Positions 1 through 8,055 of a stretch of 64,000 nucleotides of DNA are shown here, one piece after another; the stretch's first letter is position 1; every line of letters begins with the position of its first letter. Under the pieces are notes generated by a model. It was not told the origin of the DNA. It was given only the letters and a program-made list of their open reading frames with translations, and searched no databases. A program made the translations under genes and the position numbers. The stretch spans positions 310,001 to 374,000 of the forward strand of contig CANLZP010000003.1 in NCBI GenBank assembly GCA_947495695.1. The letters run 5' to 3'. This DNA comes from an uncultured Erythrobacter sp. Its GTDB lineage: Bacteria; Pseudomonadota; Alphaproteobacteria; Sphingomonadales; Sphingomonadaceae.

Positions 1-160
1 GCGCTTGGGCAATGCGCTCCATCCACTTGAGAGAAAGGTTGCGCATCCCCGTTTCCAGCCGACCGATGGTCTGTGCGGTGGTTGGTGGATCGCAAGCCTC
101 TGCCAATTGGGCCAGCGTCAGCCCTTTGGACTTGCGGATATCTCTAATGCGATTGATCAT
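1..160 (-). CDS. XRE-family helix-turn-helix regulator, C-terminus cut by window edge
   Basis: The reverse strand reads from an ATG at 158-160 into a helix-turn-helix protein that runs off the left edge; about 53 residues are visible. It starts MINRIRDIRKSKGLTLAQLA and continues with a second helix around TTAQTIGRLETG, the usual lambda-Cro/C1 (XRE) fold with a conserved recognition-helix Arg-Leu-Glu. It is probably a small cytoplasmic DNA-binding repressor of unknown target. It is divergent from the DUF6456 gene, so the 114 bp between them probably holds both promoters and perhaps its own operator. Confidence 0.8.
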   Translation of the reverse strand, partial: MINRIRDIRKSKGLTLAQLAEACDPPTTAQTIGRLETGMRNLSLKWMERIAQA

Positions 161-274
161 GGCGAACCTAAAAATAACCTAAATGGTGATTTTTACTTTC
201 CTACACTAACCGGAAAATTGCAAGCCCCCTCAGACAGAACCGGCCCAATCGGCCCATTATCGAGGAGGAACAGT

Positions 275-748
275 ATGCAAAAACACCTTACCGAGCGCGA
301 GTTGACGCAAGAAGGCCCGCGCAAATCTGGCGGTGCGGTTGGCAAAAGGCGCAGCGTGACAGTCAATCTGGCGGAATCGCCGCTCAGCTGGTTGCATTCT
401 CGCGGTCATTTGAGCGCACGTTTGTTTGACGCCGGCGAACGATTGCGGGCCGATTACGAGCGCGCGCAATTGGGCGCGAACCTGACCATGCGGTGGGACC
501 CGGTCCGGATAAAGTCGACCGGTGACACCGGACTGAACGCCAGCGAAAGGCAGATTGCCGCCAAACAACGCTTTGATGCGGCATTGGATCAGGCAGGCAG
601 CGGGCTGAAAGACATTTTGTGGCGGGTTGTTTGTGCGGGCGAGGGTTTGCCCGAAGCCGAGCGCGAGCTGTCATGGCCCGCGCGCAGCGGCAAGCTTGTA
701 CTGAAACTGGCATTGGAGCGTGTGGCCGACTTCTATCGGATTGTGTGA
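275..748 (+). CDS. DUF6456 domain protein
   Basis: A 157-residue cytoplasmic protein. I place the start at 275 because an excellent GGAGGAA ribosome binding site lies 5-10 bp upstream; the open frame extends back to position 5, but that part overlaps the divergent HTH gene and does not look like protein. The first 35 residues are basic and probably disordered. The rest (SPLSWLHSRG, AGERLRADYERA, LKDILWRVVCAGEGL, GKLVLKLALERVADFY) matches the alphaproteobacterial DUF6456 family, often fused or linked to helix-turn-helix proteins. Function is unknown; a role in DNA binding or regulation is only suggested by the neighbouring XRE gene. Confidence 0.75.
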   Translation: MQKHLTERELTQEGPRKSGGAVGKRRSVTVNLAESPLSWLHSRGHLSARLFDAGERLRADYERAQLGANLTMRWDPVRIKSTGDTGLNASERQIAAKQRFDAALDQAGSGLKDILWRVVCAGEGLPEAERELSWPARSGKLVLKLALERVADFYRIV

Positions 749-756
749 GCCTTGCC

Positions 757-1326
757 CTAGAATGCTTGGGTGATCTTTTCCCTCAAGAAAGGCAGTAATT
801 CTTCCGCAAACCAAGGGTTCTTGCCCATCCACATGCGAACGCGCCATGCGGGATGAGGCAAAGGGATGATGGGGTCATATTCGGCAAAGTGCTGCACAGT
901 CTCGGTCATTGTGCGCTTCTTGGACTTAGCCAGATAATGCGATTGGGCGTAGGATCCGACCAGCAAAGTAAGGCGATCTTTTGGCAGAGTTGCCAGCACC
1001 TGTTCGTGCCATTGCGGCGCGCATTCGGGGCGGGGCGGCATGTCCCCTGATGTGCCTTTGCCGGGATAGCAAAACCCCATTGGCACAAGCGCGATTTTGT
1101 CGGGATCATAAAAGTCAGGCTTTTCCAGCCCCAGCCAATCGCGCAATCGATCGCCGCTATCGTCATCCCATGGGACGCCGCTGGCATGCACTTTTGATCC
1201 CGGCGCCTGGCCGATGATCAGAATTCTTGAGCGTGCAGAGAACTGGACAATTGGACGCGGCCCTTGCGGCAGATGCTTTGCGCAAAGCTGACAAGCGCTG
1301 ATCTCTTGGTGCAGCGCCTCGCTCAA
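757..1326 (-). CDS. uracil-DNA glycosylase family protein
   Basis: About 189 residues. The N-terminal motif IGQAPGSKVHASGVPWDD is the catalytic/uracil-binding motif of the UDG superfamily. CQLCAKHLP near the start and the C-terminal PLPHPAWRVR loop (HPS/HPA motif) agree. The expected role is excision of uracil or a related damaged base, or a diverged member of that fold. A TTG at 1326 overlaps the upstream ABC-F stop (TTGA), which suggests translational coupling, and the protein then begins at LSEALHQEI like other family members as I recall them. A longer frame from another TTG at 1356 is possible. Only the usual iron-sulfur cysteine pair near the N-terminus is visible, so I do not assign it to a UDG family number. 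Confidence 0.8.
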   Translation of the reverse strand: MSEALHQEISACQLCAKHLPQGPRPIVQFSARSRILIIGQAPGSKVHASGVPWDDDSGDRLRDWLGLEKPDFYDPDKIALVPMGFCYPGKGTSGDMPPRPECAPQWHEQVLATLPKDRLTLLVGSYAQSHYLAKSKKRTMTETVQHFAEYDPIIPLPHPAWRVRMWMGKNPWFAEELLPFLREKITQAF

Positions 1327-3146
1327 CCTTCCACCCGTTCGGCCAATTCCAGCCAACGCTCTTCGGCGGCGTCCTTTTCCGCCTGCGCGTTCTCTATACC
1401 CTTGGAGATATTGGCGAATTTCTGAGGGTCTGACGTATAAAGGTCGGGATCGGACAGGATCGCTTGGCCTTTGGCGATAGCGGTCTCCAGCTCTTCGATC
1501 CGTTCGGGCAACAGCTCGTAATCACGCTGATCTTTGTACGACAGCTTGTCTGATTTTGCAGGTGGTGCGTTGGCTTCCGCTGTGGCCCCAGCCTTGGATG
1601 CGTCGCTCTGTGGTTTGGTCTGCTTGGCTTTGGAAGCGATGGGCTTGCGCCGCTTGGCCTCCCAATCCTCATAACCACCAGCAACCACATCGACCTTACC
1701 TGTGCCATCCAGCCCCAAGGTGATGGTGACGGTGCGATCCAGAAAGTCGCGATCGTGGCTGACGATCAGCACAGTGCCGTCAAAGTCGGCGATCACTTCC
1801 TGCAACAGATCGAGTGTTTCTAGGTCGAGGTCATTGGTCGGCTCATCCAACACCAGCAGATTGGCTGTGCGGGCAAATTCGCGGGCCAACAACAGTCGAG
1901 AGCGCTCTCCACCTGACAGAGCATCTACTGGACTATCAACGATTTTGGGATCGAACAGGAATTCCTTGAGATACCCCTGAATGTGTTTGCGCGCGCCGCG
2001 CACATCTATCCAGTCGCCGCCCTCTGCCAGAACGTCGCGCACCGTCTTGCCGCGCCCCAAAAGGCTGCGCTGCTGATCGATCATAACGCCCGACAATTTG
2101 TTAGAAATGGTGACGCTGCCTGCATCGGGTTGCATCTCACCCGTCAGCATTTTCAAAAGCGTTGTCTTGCCCGCGCCATTGGCTCCGACAATCCCGATCC
2201 GGTCGCCGCGCTGGATCCGCAGATTGAAGTTCTTGATCACGACGCGGTCGCCAAAGCTCTTGGTTACACCATCCGCCACAATGACGGATTTCGATTTGAA
2301 GCTATCATCATTGGCCAACTTCATTTTGGCCGTGCCGCTGTTGGAAATCATCGCCGCACGGGCGGCGCGCATTTCGTATAATTTCTCCAGCCGACCCTGA
2401 TTGCGTTTGCGGCGGGCTGTTACCCCGCGCTCCAACCAATGCGCCTCCAGTTTCAACTTGGCATCCAGCTTTTCGGCCGCGCGCGCGTCCTCGGAATAGA
2501 CTTGCTCTTCCCAAGCCTCATACCCGCCAAAGCCCACGTCCTTGCGCCTCACGATGCCGCGATCCAGCCACAAGGTGGCGTTGGTCAGGCGCTTTAAAAA
2601 GGTTCGGTCGTGGCTGATGGTAATAAAGGCGCCTTTATAGCGCTTGAGCCAATCTTCCAGCCAATCAATGGCGCTGAGATCGAGGTGGTTGGTCGGCTCG
2701 TCCAGCAGCAACAAATCGGGGTCTTGCGCCAAGGCTCGGGCTAGGGCTGCGCGGCGCCTCTCGCCTCCGCTGGCAGTGTCCGACGGGCGGTCCATTGCGA
2801 TGCCAAGCTGGCCGGCGATGGCCTCTACCTCATATGCGGCGGGAGCATCCTCACCGCCCAAGGCAAAATCCATCAAGGTAGGATAGGGTGCAAAGTCGGG
2901 TTCCTGCTCCAGGAAAACAACGCGTGTGCCCAGTTTGGTTTTGCGCACGCCGCGATCCGCTTCGATGCGATCATCAATCAGTCGCAGCAATGTTGTCTTA
3001 CCCACGCCATTGCGCCCAATCAGCGCCAGTCGATCACGCGGCCCGATGTGGATATCCAGATCTTCACGGTCGGGACCGCCCAGCAACCAGCGTCCGCCTT
3101 GCTGCAGGCCAAGCTTTTCCCATGAGAGTATCGGTGGTTGCGCCAT
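1323..3146 (-). CDS. uup: ABC-F family ATPase, Uup type
   Basis: A 607-residue duplicated ATPase without membrane segments. The first cassette has Walker A GRNGVGKT (residues 44-51), signature SGGERRR and Walker B LLLLDEPTNHLD. The second has GANGAGKT, LSGGERSR and LLVLDEPTNDLD. A charged inter-domain linker and a C-terminal coiled coil of about 80 residues (YKDQRDYELLPERIEELE) identify the Uup branch, which acts in ribosome or DNA-associated quality control rather than transport. A Lys/Ala/Pro-rich spacer precedes the coiled coil. The stop overlaps the start of the glycosylase gene, so the two are probably cotranscribed. Family assignment is firm; the exact subfamily rests on the C-terminal domain. 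Confidence 0.88.
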   Translation of the reverse strand: MAQPPILSWEKLGLQQGGRWLLGGPDREDLDIHIGPRDRLALIGRNGVGKTTLLRLIDDRIEADRGVRKTKLGTRVVFLEQEPDFAPYPTLMDFALGGEDAPAAYEVEAIAGQLGIAMDRPSDTASGGERRRAALARALAQDPDLLLLDEPTNHLDLSAIDWLEDWLKRYKGAFITISHDRTFLKRLTNATLWLDRGIVRRKDVGFGGYEAWEEQVYSEDARAAEKLDAKLKLEAHWLERGVTARRKRNQGRLEKLYEMRAARAAMISNSGTAKMKLANDDSFKSKSVIVADGVTKSFGDRVVIKNFNLRIQRGDRIGIVGANGAGKTTLLKMLTGEMQPDAGSVTISNKLSGVMIDQQRSLLGRGKTVRDVLAEGGDWIDVRGARKHIQGYLKEFLFDPKIVDSPVDALSGGERSRLLLAREFARTANLLVLDEPTNDLDLETLDLLQEVIADFDGTVLIVSHDRDFLDRTVTITLGLDGTGKVDVVAGGYEDWEAKRRKPIASKAKQTKPQSDASKAGATAEANAPPAKSDKLSYKDQRDYELLPERIEELETAIAKGQAILSDPDLYTSDPQKFANISKGIENAQAEKDAAEERWLELAERVEG

Positions 3147-3229
3147 AGAGCGCGGCAGTTAGGGGCTTGCGCTCAGCCGCACAAGTCGGTTGAGTGGCTG
3201 GCAGAACAGTTTTTCAGGAGAGGATCGCC

Positions 3230-3985
3230 ATGAACCGCCTAATCAAAACCGCAGCTATCGCCCTTATTGCCGGAGCCGCGGCCACTGGGCCGATGCCCTT
3301 TGCGGCGCTGGCAGCCAATGTAGAGATCCAGGCACAGGGCCCGGTGGTCGAGCTGTCGATTTATGAAACGATCGAGTTGGAACCCGATATTGCAACCATC
3401 GGTGCGGGGGTCTCTACCGAGGCACGCACTGCTGTTGAGGCAATGCGGATGAATGCGGTGGAAATGCGACGGGTGATCGATCGTATCAAGTCATTGGGCG
3501 TTGATGAAAAAGATATCCAGACGACGGGGATCAATCTCAATGCGCGCTATGATTATGATCGTACCAACCAAAAGCAGGTGTTTCGCGGCTATCAAGTTTC
3601 CAATCGGGTCACTGTAAAACTGCGCGAGATCGAGCAAACTGGTCAGGTGCTGGATGCGTTGGTGGTGGCTGGCGCTACCGATCTGAGCGGACCGAGTTTC
3701 TCGGCAGAGGACGATAGCGCAGCGAAGGAACAGGCGCGCAATCGGGCAATGGAGCGGGTGAAGGCGCGCGCGCTGTCCTATGCCAATTTCGCTGGATATG
3801 ACGATGTGAAGTTGCTCGCAGTGTCGGAAAGTATCACTGGCCGCAGTCCGGTTCAAAATGTTGCGCGCAGTATGGTTGCGATGGATGCGGTTGAAAGTGC
3901 TGCGCCTGTTCAACCCGGTGTGATCAGCACGGGCGTATCGATTTCGGTCAAATATGAGATGGTCAGCGCGGATCATTCTGAATAG
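3230..3985 (+). CDS. SIMPL (DUF541) domain periplasmic protein
   Basis: A 251-residue exported protein. The ATG at 3230 follows a CAGGAGAGG ribosome binding site; an in-frame GTG at 3194 would put 12 residues in front of the signal peptide and is less likely. Residues 1-28 form a signal peptide ending near FAALAANV. The mature part has the SIMPL pattern: ELEPDIATIGAGVSTEARTAVEAM, GVDEKDIQTTGINLNARYDYD, GYQVSNRVTVKLREIEQTGQVLDALVVAGAT, ending ISVKYEM. The family is related to mouse SIMPL and bacterial BP26/OMP28; its biochemical role is unclear, and periplasmic or outer-membrane stress functions have been proposed. Confidence 0.87.
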   Translation: MNRLIKTAAIALIAGAAATGPMPFAALAANVEIQAQGPVVELSIYETIELEPDIATIGAGVSTEARTAVEAMRMNAVEMRRVIDRIKSLGVDEKDIQTTGINLNARYDYDRTNQKQVFRGYQVSNRVTVKLREIEQTGQVLDALVVAGATDLSGPSFSAEDDSAAKEQARNRAMERVKARALSYANFAGYDDVKLLAVSESITGRSPVQNVARSMVAMDAVESAAPVQPGVISTGVSISVKYEMVSADHSE

Positions 3986-4063
3986 AAATTAATGCATATG
4001 AATGGTTTGAAAGCCTTGCATTCAGACCTTGTTCAATGGTTTTGACCTATTGGTGATCGCATC

Positions 4064-4369
4064 ATGAAACGCTCCTATGTTTTTCTGGCCCCCGTGGCGC
4101 TTGCTTTGACCGGTCTGATGGCCGTGCCTTCGGCTGCCCAAAGCCGCAGTGACCAGGGCGAAGCGCGCAAGGAAATGAAGGCCGGTAATGTTCTGTCCTT
4201 GCGCGAGATAGAGCGGCGTGTCCTGCCCCGGATGAAGGGCAGTCAATATCTCGGCCCGGCCTATGATTCGACAGCGCGGGCCTATCGGTTGAAGTTCATC
4301 AAAGATGGCCGCGTCACATTTGTGGATGTTGATGCAGCCACTGGCCGGATCATCAACCGCTCTCGATAA
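4064..4369 (+). CDS. PepSY-like small periplasmic protein
   Basis: 101 residues with an N-terminal signal peptide (hydrophobic stretch FLAPVALALTGLMAV, cleavage near SAAQS). The mature part, LSLREIERRVLPRMKGSQYLG followed by YRLKFIKDGRVTFVDVDAATGRII, matches a single PepSY domain, a fold often placed near peptidases or sensor kinases. It lies 122 bp upstream of a response regulator/sensor kinase pair on the same strand, an arrangement common in Sphingomonadales. I infer that it may modulate the sensor kinase, but the sequence cannot show this. Confidence 0.75.
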   Translation: MKRSYVFLAPVALALTGLMAVPSAAQSRSDQGEARKEMKAGNVLSLREIERRVLPRMKGSQYLGPAYDSTARAYRLKFIKDGRVTFVDVDAATGRIINRSR

Positions 4370-4491
4370 TCACTGAAAATTGTTCGCAGCAGCTTGTGCA
4401 GAAACCATGCGCTTGCTTGACGCGTTTCTAGCAAAAGCCCATCAGACTTGGGCGAATTTTGACCGATTGAAATAGAAAGTAGTGGCGAACA

Positions 4492-5169
4492 ATGCGGATT
4501 CTGATCGTCGAAGATGAGCCCACGCTGGGCCAGCAACTCAAATCGACGCTAGAACAAAATGGCTATGCGGTTGATCTGTCCACCGACGGTGAAGATGGCC
4601 ACTTTTTGGGTAGCACCGAAGATTACGATGCGGTGATCCTAGATCTGGGCTTGCCTGAGATTGACGGCCTGTCCGTGCTGGGCATGTGGCGCAAGGAAGG
4701 CCGCAATTTCCCGGTATTGGTTCTAACTGCGCGCGACAGCTGGTCGGACAAGGTTGCCGGTCTGGACGCAGGCGCCGATGATTATCTGGCCAAGCCTTTC
4801 CAAACCGAAGAATTGATTGCTCGGTTAAGAGCGCTCATCCGCCGCGCGTCGGGCAATACCTCTTCAGAATTGACCGCTGGCGATGTCCGTTTGGACACCC
4901 GTTCGGGCCGTGTCACGCTGAAGGGCGAGCCGGTAAAATTGACGGCGCAGGAATATAAGCTGCTGAGCTATCTGATGCACCACAAGGGCAAGGTGGTCAG
5001 CCGCACCGAATTGATCGAACACATCTATGATCAAGACTTTGATCGCGATTCCAACACGATCGAAGTATTCGTAACGCGCATTCGCAAAAAGCTTGGTGCA
5101 GAGGTAATCACGACGATCCGTGGCCTTGGATACAGCCTCGACGACCCCGAAGAAGCACCCCGCGCCTGA
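4492..5169 (+). CDS. OmpR/PhoP-family response regulator
   Basis: 225 residues. The receiver domain (1-115) has the acidic pair E7/D8, phosphoacceptor D51 in VILDLGLPEIDG, a conserved Thr in LVLTARD and Lys in DDYLAKPF. The C-terminal winged helix (about 130-220) has the OmpR-type PVKLTAQEYKLLSYL and RTIRGLGYSL signatures (here TTIRGLGYSL). It is the cytoplasmic output of the kinase encoded next, whose frame overlaps its 3' end. It resembles PhoP/QseB-like regulators; the stimulus is unknown, though the upstream PepSY protein may be part of the pathway. Confidence 0.92.
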   Translation: MRILIVEDEPTLGQQLKSTLEQNGYAVDLSTDGEDGHFLGSTEDYDAVILDLGLPEIDGLSVLGMWRKEGRNFPVLVLTARDSWSDKVAGLDAGADDYLAKPFQTEELIARLRALIRRASGNTSSELTAGDVRLDTRSGRVTLKGEPVKLTAQEYKLLSYLMHHKGKVVSRTELIEHIYDQDFDRDSNTIEVFVTRIRKKLGAEVITTIRGLGYSLDDPEEAPRA

Positions 5170-6619
5170 TTCTTCTGCCTCTCCGCCGCGTCATGCGGGC
5201 GAGGGAGGCGTGGAGAGCGCGGGCGATGGTTTTGCCTCAGACGTAGGCGATCCGCTGGCGTCGGTGATGGGGGCGCCTGCTAGGCAGGGCAGCCTTGCAC
5301 GGCGGATGCTGGCGATTGCGGCGGTGTGGATTGGCGTCTTGCTGCTGGGCGGCGGGATCGCTCTGGATCGCACTTTGGTCAATTTGGTTGAGCGCAATTT
5401 TGACGAACAGTTGGAATATGTCCTCACCGCACTGATCGCGTCTGCCGAAATTCAGGCAGGCGGCGAAGTCTACCTCTACAGCCAGCTGGGTGATCAACGC
5501 TTTCTGGAGCCCAACAGCGGGGTATACTGGCAGATCAGTGGAGAGGGACAAGAGACCTTCCCCAGTCGCAGCCTTTGGGACCGATCTCTGCGAGTGCAGG
5601 GCGAGCATTTCGATAGCGAGCCGCATTTCTATTATTCCGACCAGTTTGAAAGCGAGCCGTTACGGCTAGTCGAACGGACTGTAATCTTGCCTGGCAGCGA
5701 TACCCGCTGGACCTTTGCAGTTGCGTCGGCAACCGGCGAGATGGACGCGCAGCTTACCAACATTCGGTCAATTGTAATCTGGAGCTTCGCCATTTTGGGG
5801 CTCGGACTGTTCTTGGCCACGGTTTTCCAAATCCGATACGGTCTTAGCCCCCTGCGCAGAGTTCGCGCCGCGATCCAACGTTTGCGAACCACAGGAAGCA
5901 ATCGCATCACCGATCAGCTGCCGGATGAAGTGGAGCCCTTGGTGGCCGAGCTAAACGCGCTGCTGGAGCATTCAGAACGCCAGGCTGAGGAAGCACGGAC
6001 TCATGCAGGCAATCTGGCACATGCGTTGAAAACGCCGCTGACCGTGCTGACCAATGCAGCGACCGCCAGTTCCCCCAATTTGGGCGATGCAGTGATCCGT
6101 GAAACGCGCACCATGCAACGCCATGTTGATCACCATCTGGCTCGCGCTCGTGCGGTGGGCAGGCGGGCTGTTGGCCATGCTCGCACGCCAATTGTGCCTT
6201 GCGCCAATGCGGTTCAGCGCGCGGTGGAACGGCTCTACAGCAATGTCCGATTTGATATCGCGGGCAGCAACAATGTCGAGGTGAGCGTCGAGCGACAGGA
6301 TTTGGATGAAATCCTGGGCAATTTGATCGAGAACGCTGCCAAATATGGCGGCGGCAGCGTCTTCGTCACGCTGGAAGCAGAACCCGATGATCCGCAATGC
6401 GTTATCTGGGTGGAGGATGATGGTGCGGGCATTCCCGCCGACGAACGCGAGCGGATTTTCAGTCGCGGCGCGCGGCTAGATACAGGCAAGCCCGGCACAG
6501 GTCTGGGCTTGGCCATCGTTCGTGATGTGGCTGAGATTTACGGAGGCTCTGTCGAACTGGATGAAAGCGAAGATCTTGGCGGATTGTTGGTCAGGCTCAG
6601 CCTGCCGCGCGCCAATTGA
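5120..6619 (+). CDS. membrane sensor histidine kinase
   Basis: Up to 499 residues. The N-terminus is uncertain: the frame opens at a GTG at 5120 inside the regulator gene, but the first 48 residues look unstructured and a start at the ATG at 5267 (MGAPARQGS) is equally possible. Then come a first membrane helix (AIAAVWIGVLLLGGGIAL), a periplasmic sensor domain of about 130 residues, a second helix (IVIWSFAILGLGLFLATVF), a HAMP-like linker and a HisKA domain with the phospho-accepting His in LAHALKTPL. The HATPase domain has N box ENAAKYGG, G1 DDGAGIP and G2 GTGLGLAIV. It is the partner of the adjacent OmpR-type regulator. All catalytic boxes are intact. Confidence 0.9.
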   Translation: MALDTASTTPKKHPAPDSSASPPRHAGEGGVESAGDGFASDVGDPLASVMGAPARQGSLARRMLAIAAVWIGVLLLGGGIALDRTLVNLVERNFDEQLEYVLTALIASAEIQAGGEVYLYSQLGDQRFLEPNSGVYWQISGEGQETFPSRSLWDRSLRVQGEHFDSEPHFYYSDQFESEPLRLVERTVILPGSDTRWTFAVASATGEMDAQLTNIRSIVIWSFAILGLGLFLATVFQIRYGLSPLRRVRAAIQRLRTTGSNRITDQLPDEVEPLVAELNALLEHSERQAEEARTHAGNLAHALKTPLTVLTNAATASSPNLGDAVIRETRTMQRHVDHHLARARAVGRRAVGHARTPIVPCANAVQRAVERLYSNVRFDIAGSNNVEVSVERQDLDEILGNLIENAAKYGGGSVFVTLEAEPDDPQCVIWVEDDGAGIPADERERIFSRGARLDTGKPGTGLGLAIVRDVAEIYGGSVELDESEDLGGLLVRLSLPRAN

Positions 6620-6621
6620 TA

Positions 6622-6954
6622 TTATCCCTTTTGCGCCCGCTCGTGGTGGCGGATCACCTCATCAATAATGAAGCGTAGGAATTTTTCGCTGAATTCCGGA
6701 TCAAGGTCTGCCGCTTCGGATAGCTTGCGCAAACGCTCGATCTGGCGCTTTTCACGATCAGGATCAGCCGGCGGCAATGTTGCCTTGGCCTTATACTGAC
6801 CCACAGCCTGCGTTATGCGAAACCGCTCGGCCAGCATGTGGATGATGGCGGCATCAATATTGTCGATGCTCTTGCGAAATCCCGCCAGAACGGGATCGCC
6901 TGCCGGGGTGCCTTGCGCGTCATCTGCGCCGGTATGAGGTGATTGATCGGACAT
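6622..6954 (-). CDS. chorismate mutase, AroQ fold
   Basis: 110 residues with an all-helical CM_2 domain. VLAGFRKSIDNIDAAIIHMLAERFRITQAVGQYKAK supplies the conserved Arg, Asp, Arg and Lys of the AroQ active site. The second half (DPDREKRQIERLRKLSEAADLDPEFSEKFLRFIIDEVIRHHE) gives the Arg/Glu helices. It converts chorismate to prephenate for Phe/Tyr biosynthesis. The first 22 residues are a non-conserved tail. The gene is convergent with the kinase gene (2 bp between stops) and divergent from the polyprenyl synthase. It is a stand-alone enzyme, not fused to prephenate dehydratase. Confidence 0.88.
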   Translation of the reverse strand: MSDQSPHTGADDAQGTPAGDPVLAGFRKSIDNIDAAIIHMLAERFRITQAVGQYKAKATLPPADPDREKRQIERLRKLSEAADLDPEFSEKFLRFIIDEVIRHHERAQKG

Positions 6955-7020
6955 ATACTTTTCTAGCTAGCAGCAATTCTGCGCTTGCCAAGCGGCTATG
7001 TGCGGGCCAAATGCGCCCCT

Positions 7021-8031
7021 ATGAGCGCCAAGGTCGTCCCCTTACCGCGCAAGCGGGCCACACTTGATCCCATGCTGTCTTTGACCGCGCAGGGGATGAA
7101 TTCGGTGAATTCTGTCATTCTTGAACGGATGCAGAGCGAGATTCCGCTCATCCCCCGGCTGGCGGGACATCTGATTTCGGGCGGAGGCAAGCGGCTGCGG
7201 CCCATGCTTACGCTCGCTGGTGCAGAGCTGGTTGGCTATCAAGGAACACGCCATCACAAGCTGGCCGCTGCAGTGGAATTTATTCACACCGCCACTTTGT
7301 TGCATGATGACGTGGTGGATGGCAGTGAATTGCGGCGCGGCAAAGCGGCGGCCAATATCATCTTTGGCAATCCGGCCACCGTCCTGGTGGGTGATTTCCT
7401 GTTCAGTCGCGCGTTCGAACTGATGACTGAAGATGGCAGCCTGAAGGTTCTCAAAATCCTCAGCAACGCCAGCGCAGTTATCGCCGAGGGCGAGGTGTCG
7501 CAATTGACCGCGCAGCGCCAGATTGAAACCAATGAAGACCGCTATCTCGATATTATAGGCGCAAAGACGGCGGCTCTGTTTGCAGCCGCCAGCCAGATCA
7601 GCGCTGTGGTGGCTGAATGCGGCGAAGAAAAAGAGCGCGCCTTGGAAGACTATGGCCGCAATCTGGGCGTCGCGTTCCAATTGGTCGATGATGCGATTGA
7701 CTACGATTCCGAAGCGGCCGAAATGGGCAAGGATCAGGGCGATGATTTCCGCGAGGGTAAAATGACCCTGCCGGTCATCCTCGCCTATGCCCGAGGCAGC
7801 GAAGAAGAACGCAAGTTTTGGAAAGCTGCGATTGCCGGTCACCGCACATCAGACGAAGATTTGGCCCATGCCATTCACTTGATCGGTCAGCATGACGCAG
7901 TGGAACACACGCGAGACCGAGCGCGCCATTTTGCTCAGCGAGCAATTGATGCGATTTCCATTTTCCCCGACAGCAAGGCGCGTCAAGCGATGGCCGAAGC
8001 GGCGCATTTTGCCGTTGCTCGCGGATATTAA
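7021..8031 (+). CDS. long-chain trans-polyprenyl diphosphate synthase (ubiquinone side chain)
   Basis: 336 residues when started at the ATG at 7021; an upstream TTG at 6985 is in frame but lacks a clear ribosome binding site. The first aspartate-rich motif is LLHDDVVDGSELRRG and the second is LVDDAIDYDSE, with GGGKRLRP binding isopentenyl diphosphate. Chain-length control residues cannot be read reliably, but the similarity to IspB-like octaprenyl/decaprenyl synthases and the single copy near housekeeping genes suggest the ubiquinone tail. Cytoplasmic and magnesium dependent. Confidence 0.9.
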   Translation: MSAKVVPLPRKRATLDPMLSLTAQGMNSVNSVILERMQSEIPLIPRLAGHLISGGGKRLRPMLTLAGAELVGYQGTRHHKLAAAVEFIHTATLLHDDVVDGSELRRGKAAANIIFGNPATVLVGDFLFSRAFELMTEDGSLKVLKILSNASAVIAEGEVSQLTAQRQIETNEDRYLDIIGAKTAALFAAASQISAVVAECGEEKERALEDYGRNLGVAFQLVDDAIDYDSEAAEMGKDQGDDFREGKMTLPVILAYARGSEEERKFWKAAIAGHRTSDEDLAHAIHLIGQHDAVEHTRDRARHFAQRAIDAISIFPDSKARQAMAEAAHFAVARGY

Positions 8032-8055
8032 GGCCAAGGTTGGCAGGCAGAGGTT

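Noticed and set aside
5..274. N-terminal extension of the DUF6456 frame
   Set aside because: It overlaps the divergent HTH gene; a good ribosome binding site marks the ATG at 275.
257..713. Reverse-strand frames across the DUF6456 gene
   Set aside because: They are shadows of a well-supported forward gene and show no domain or ribosome binding site.
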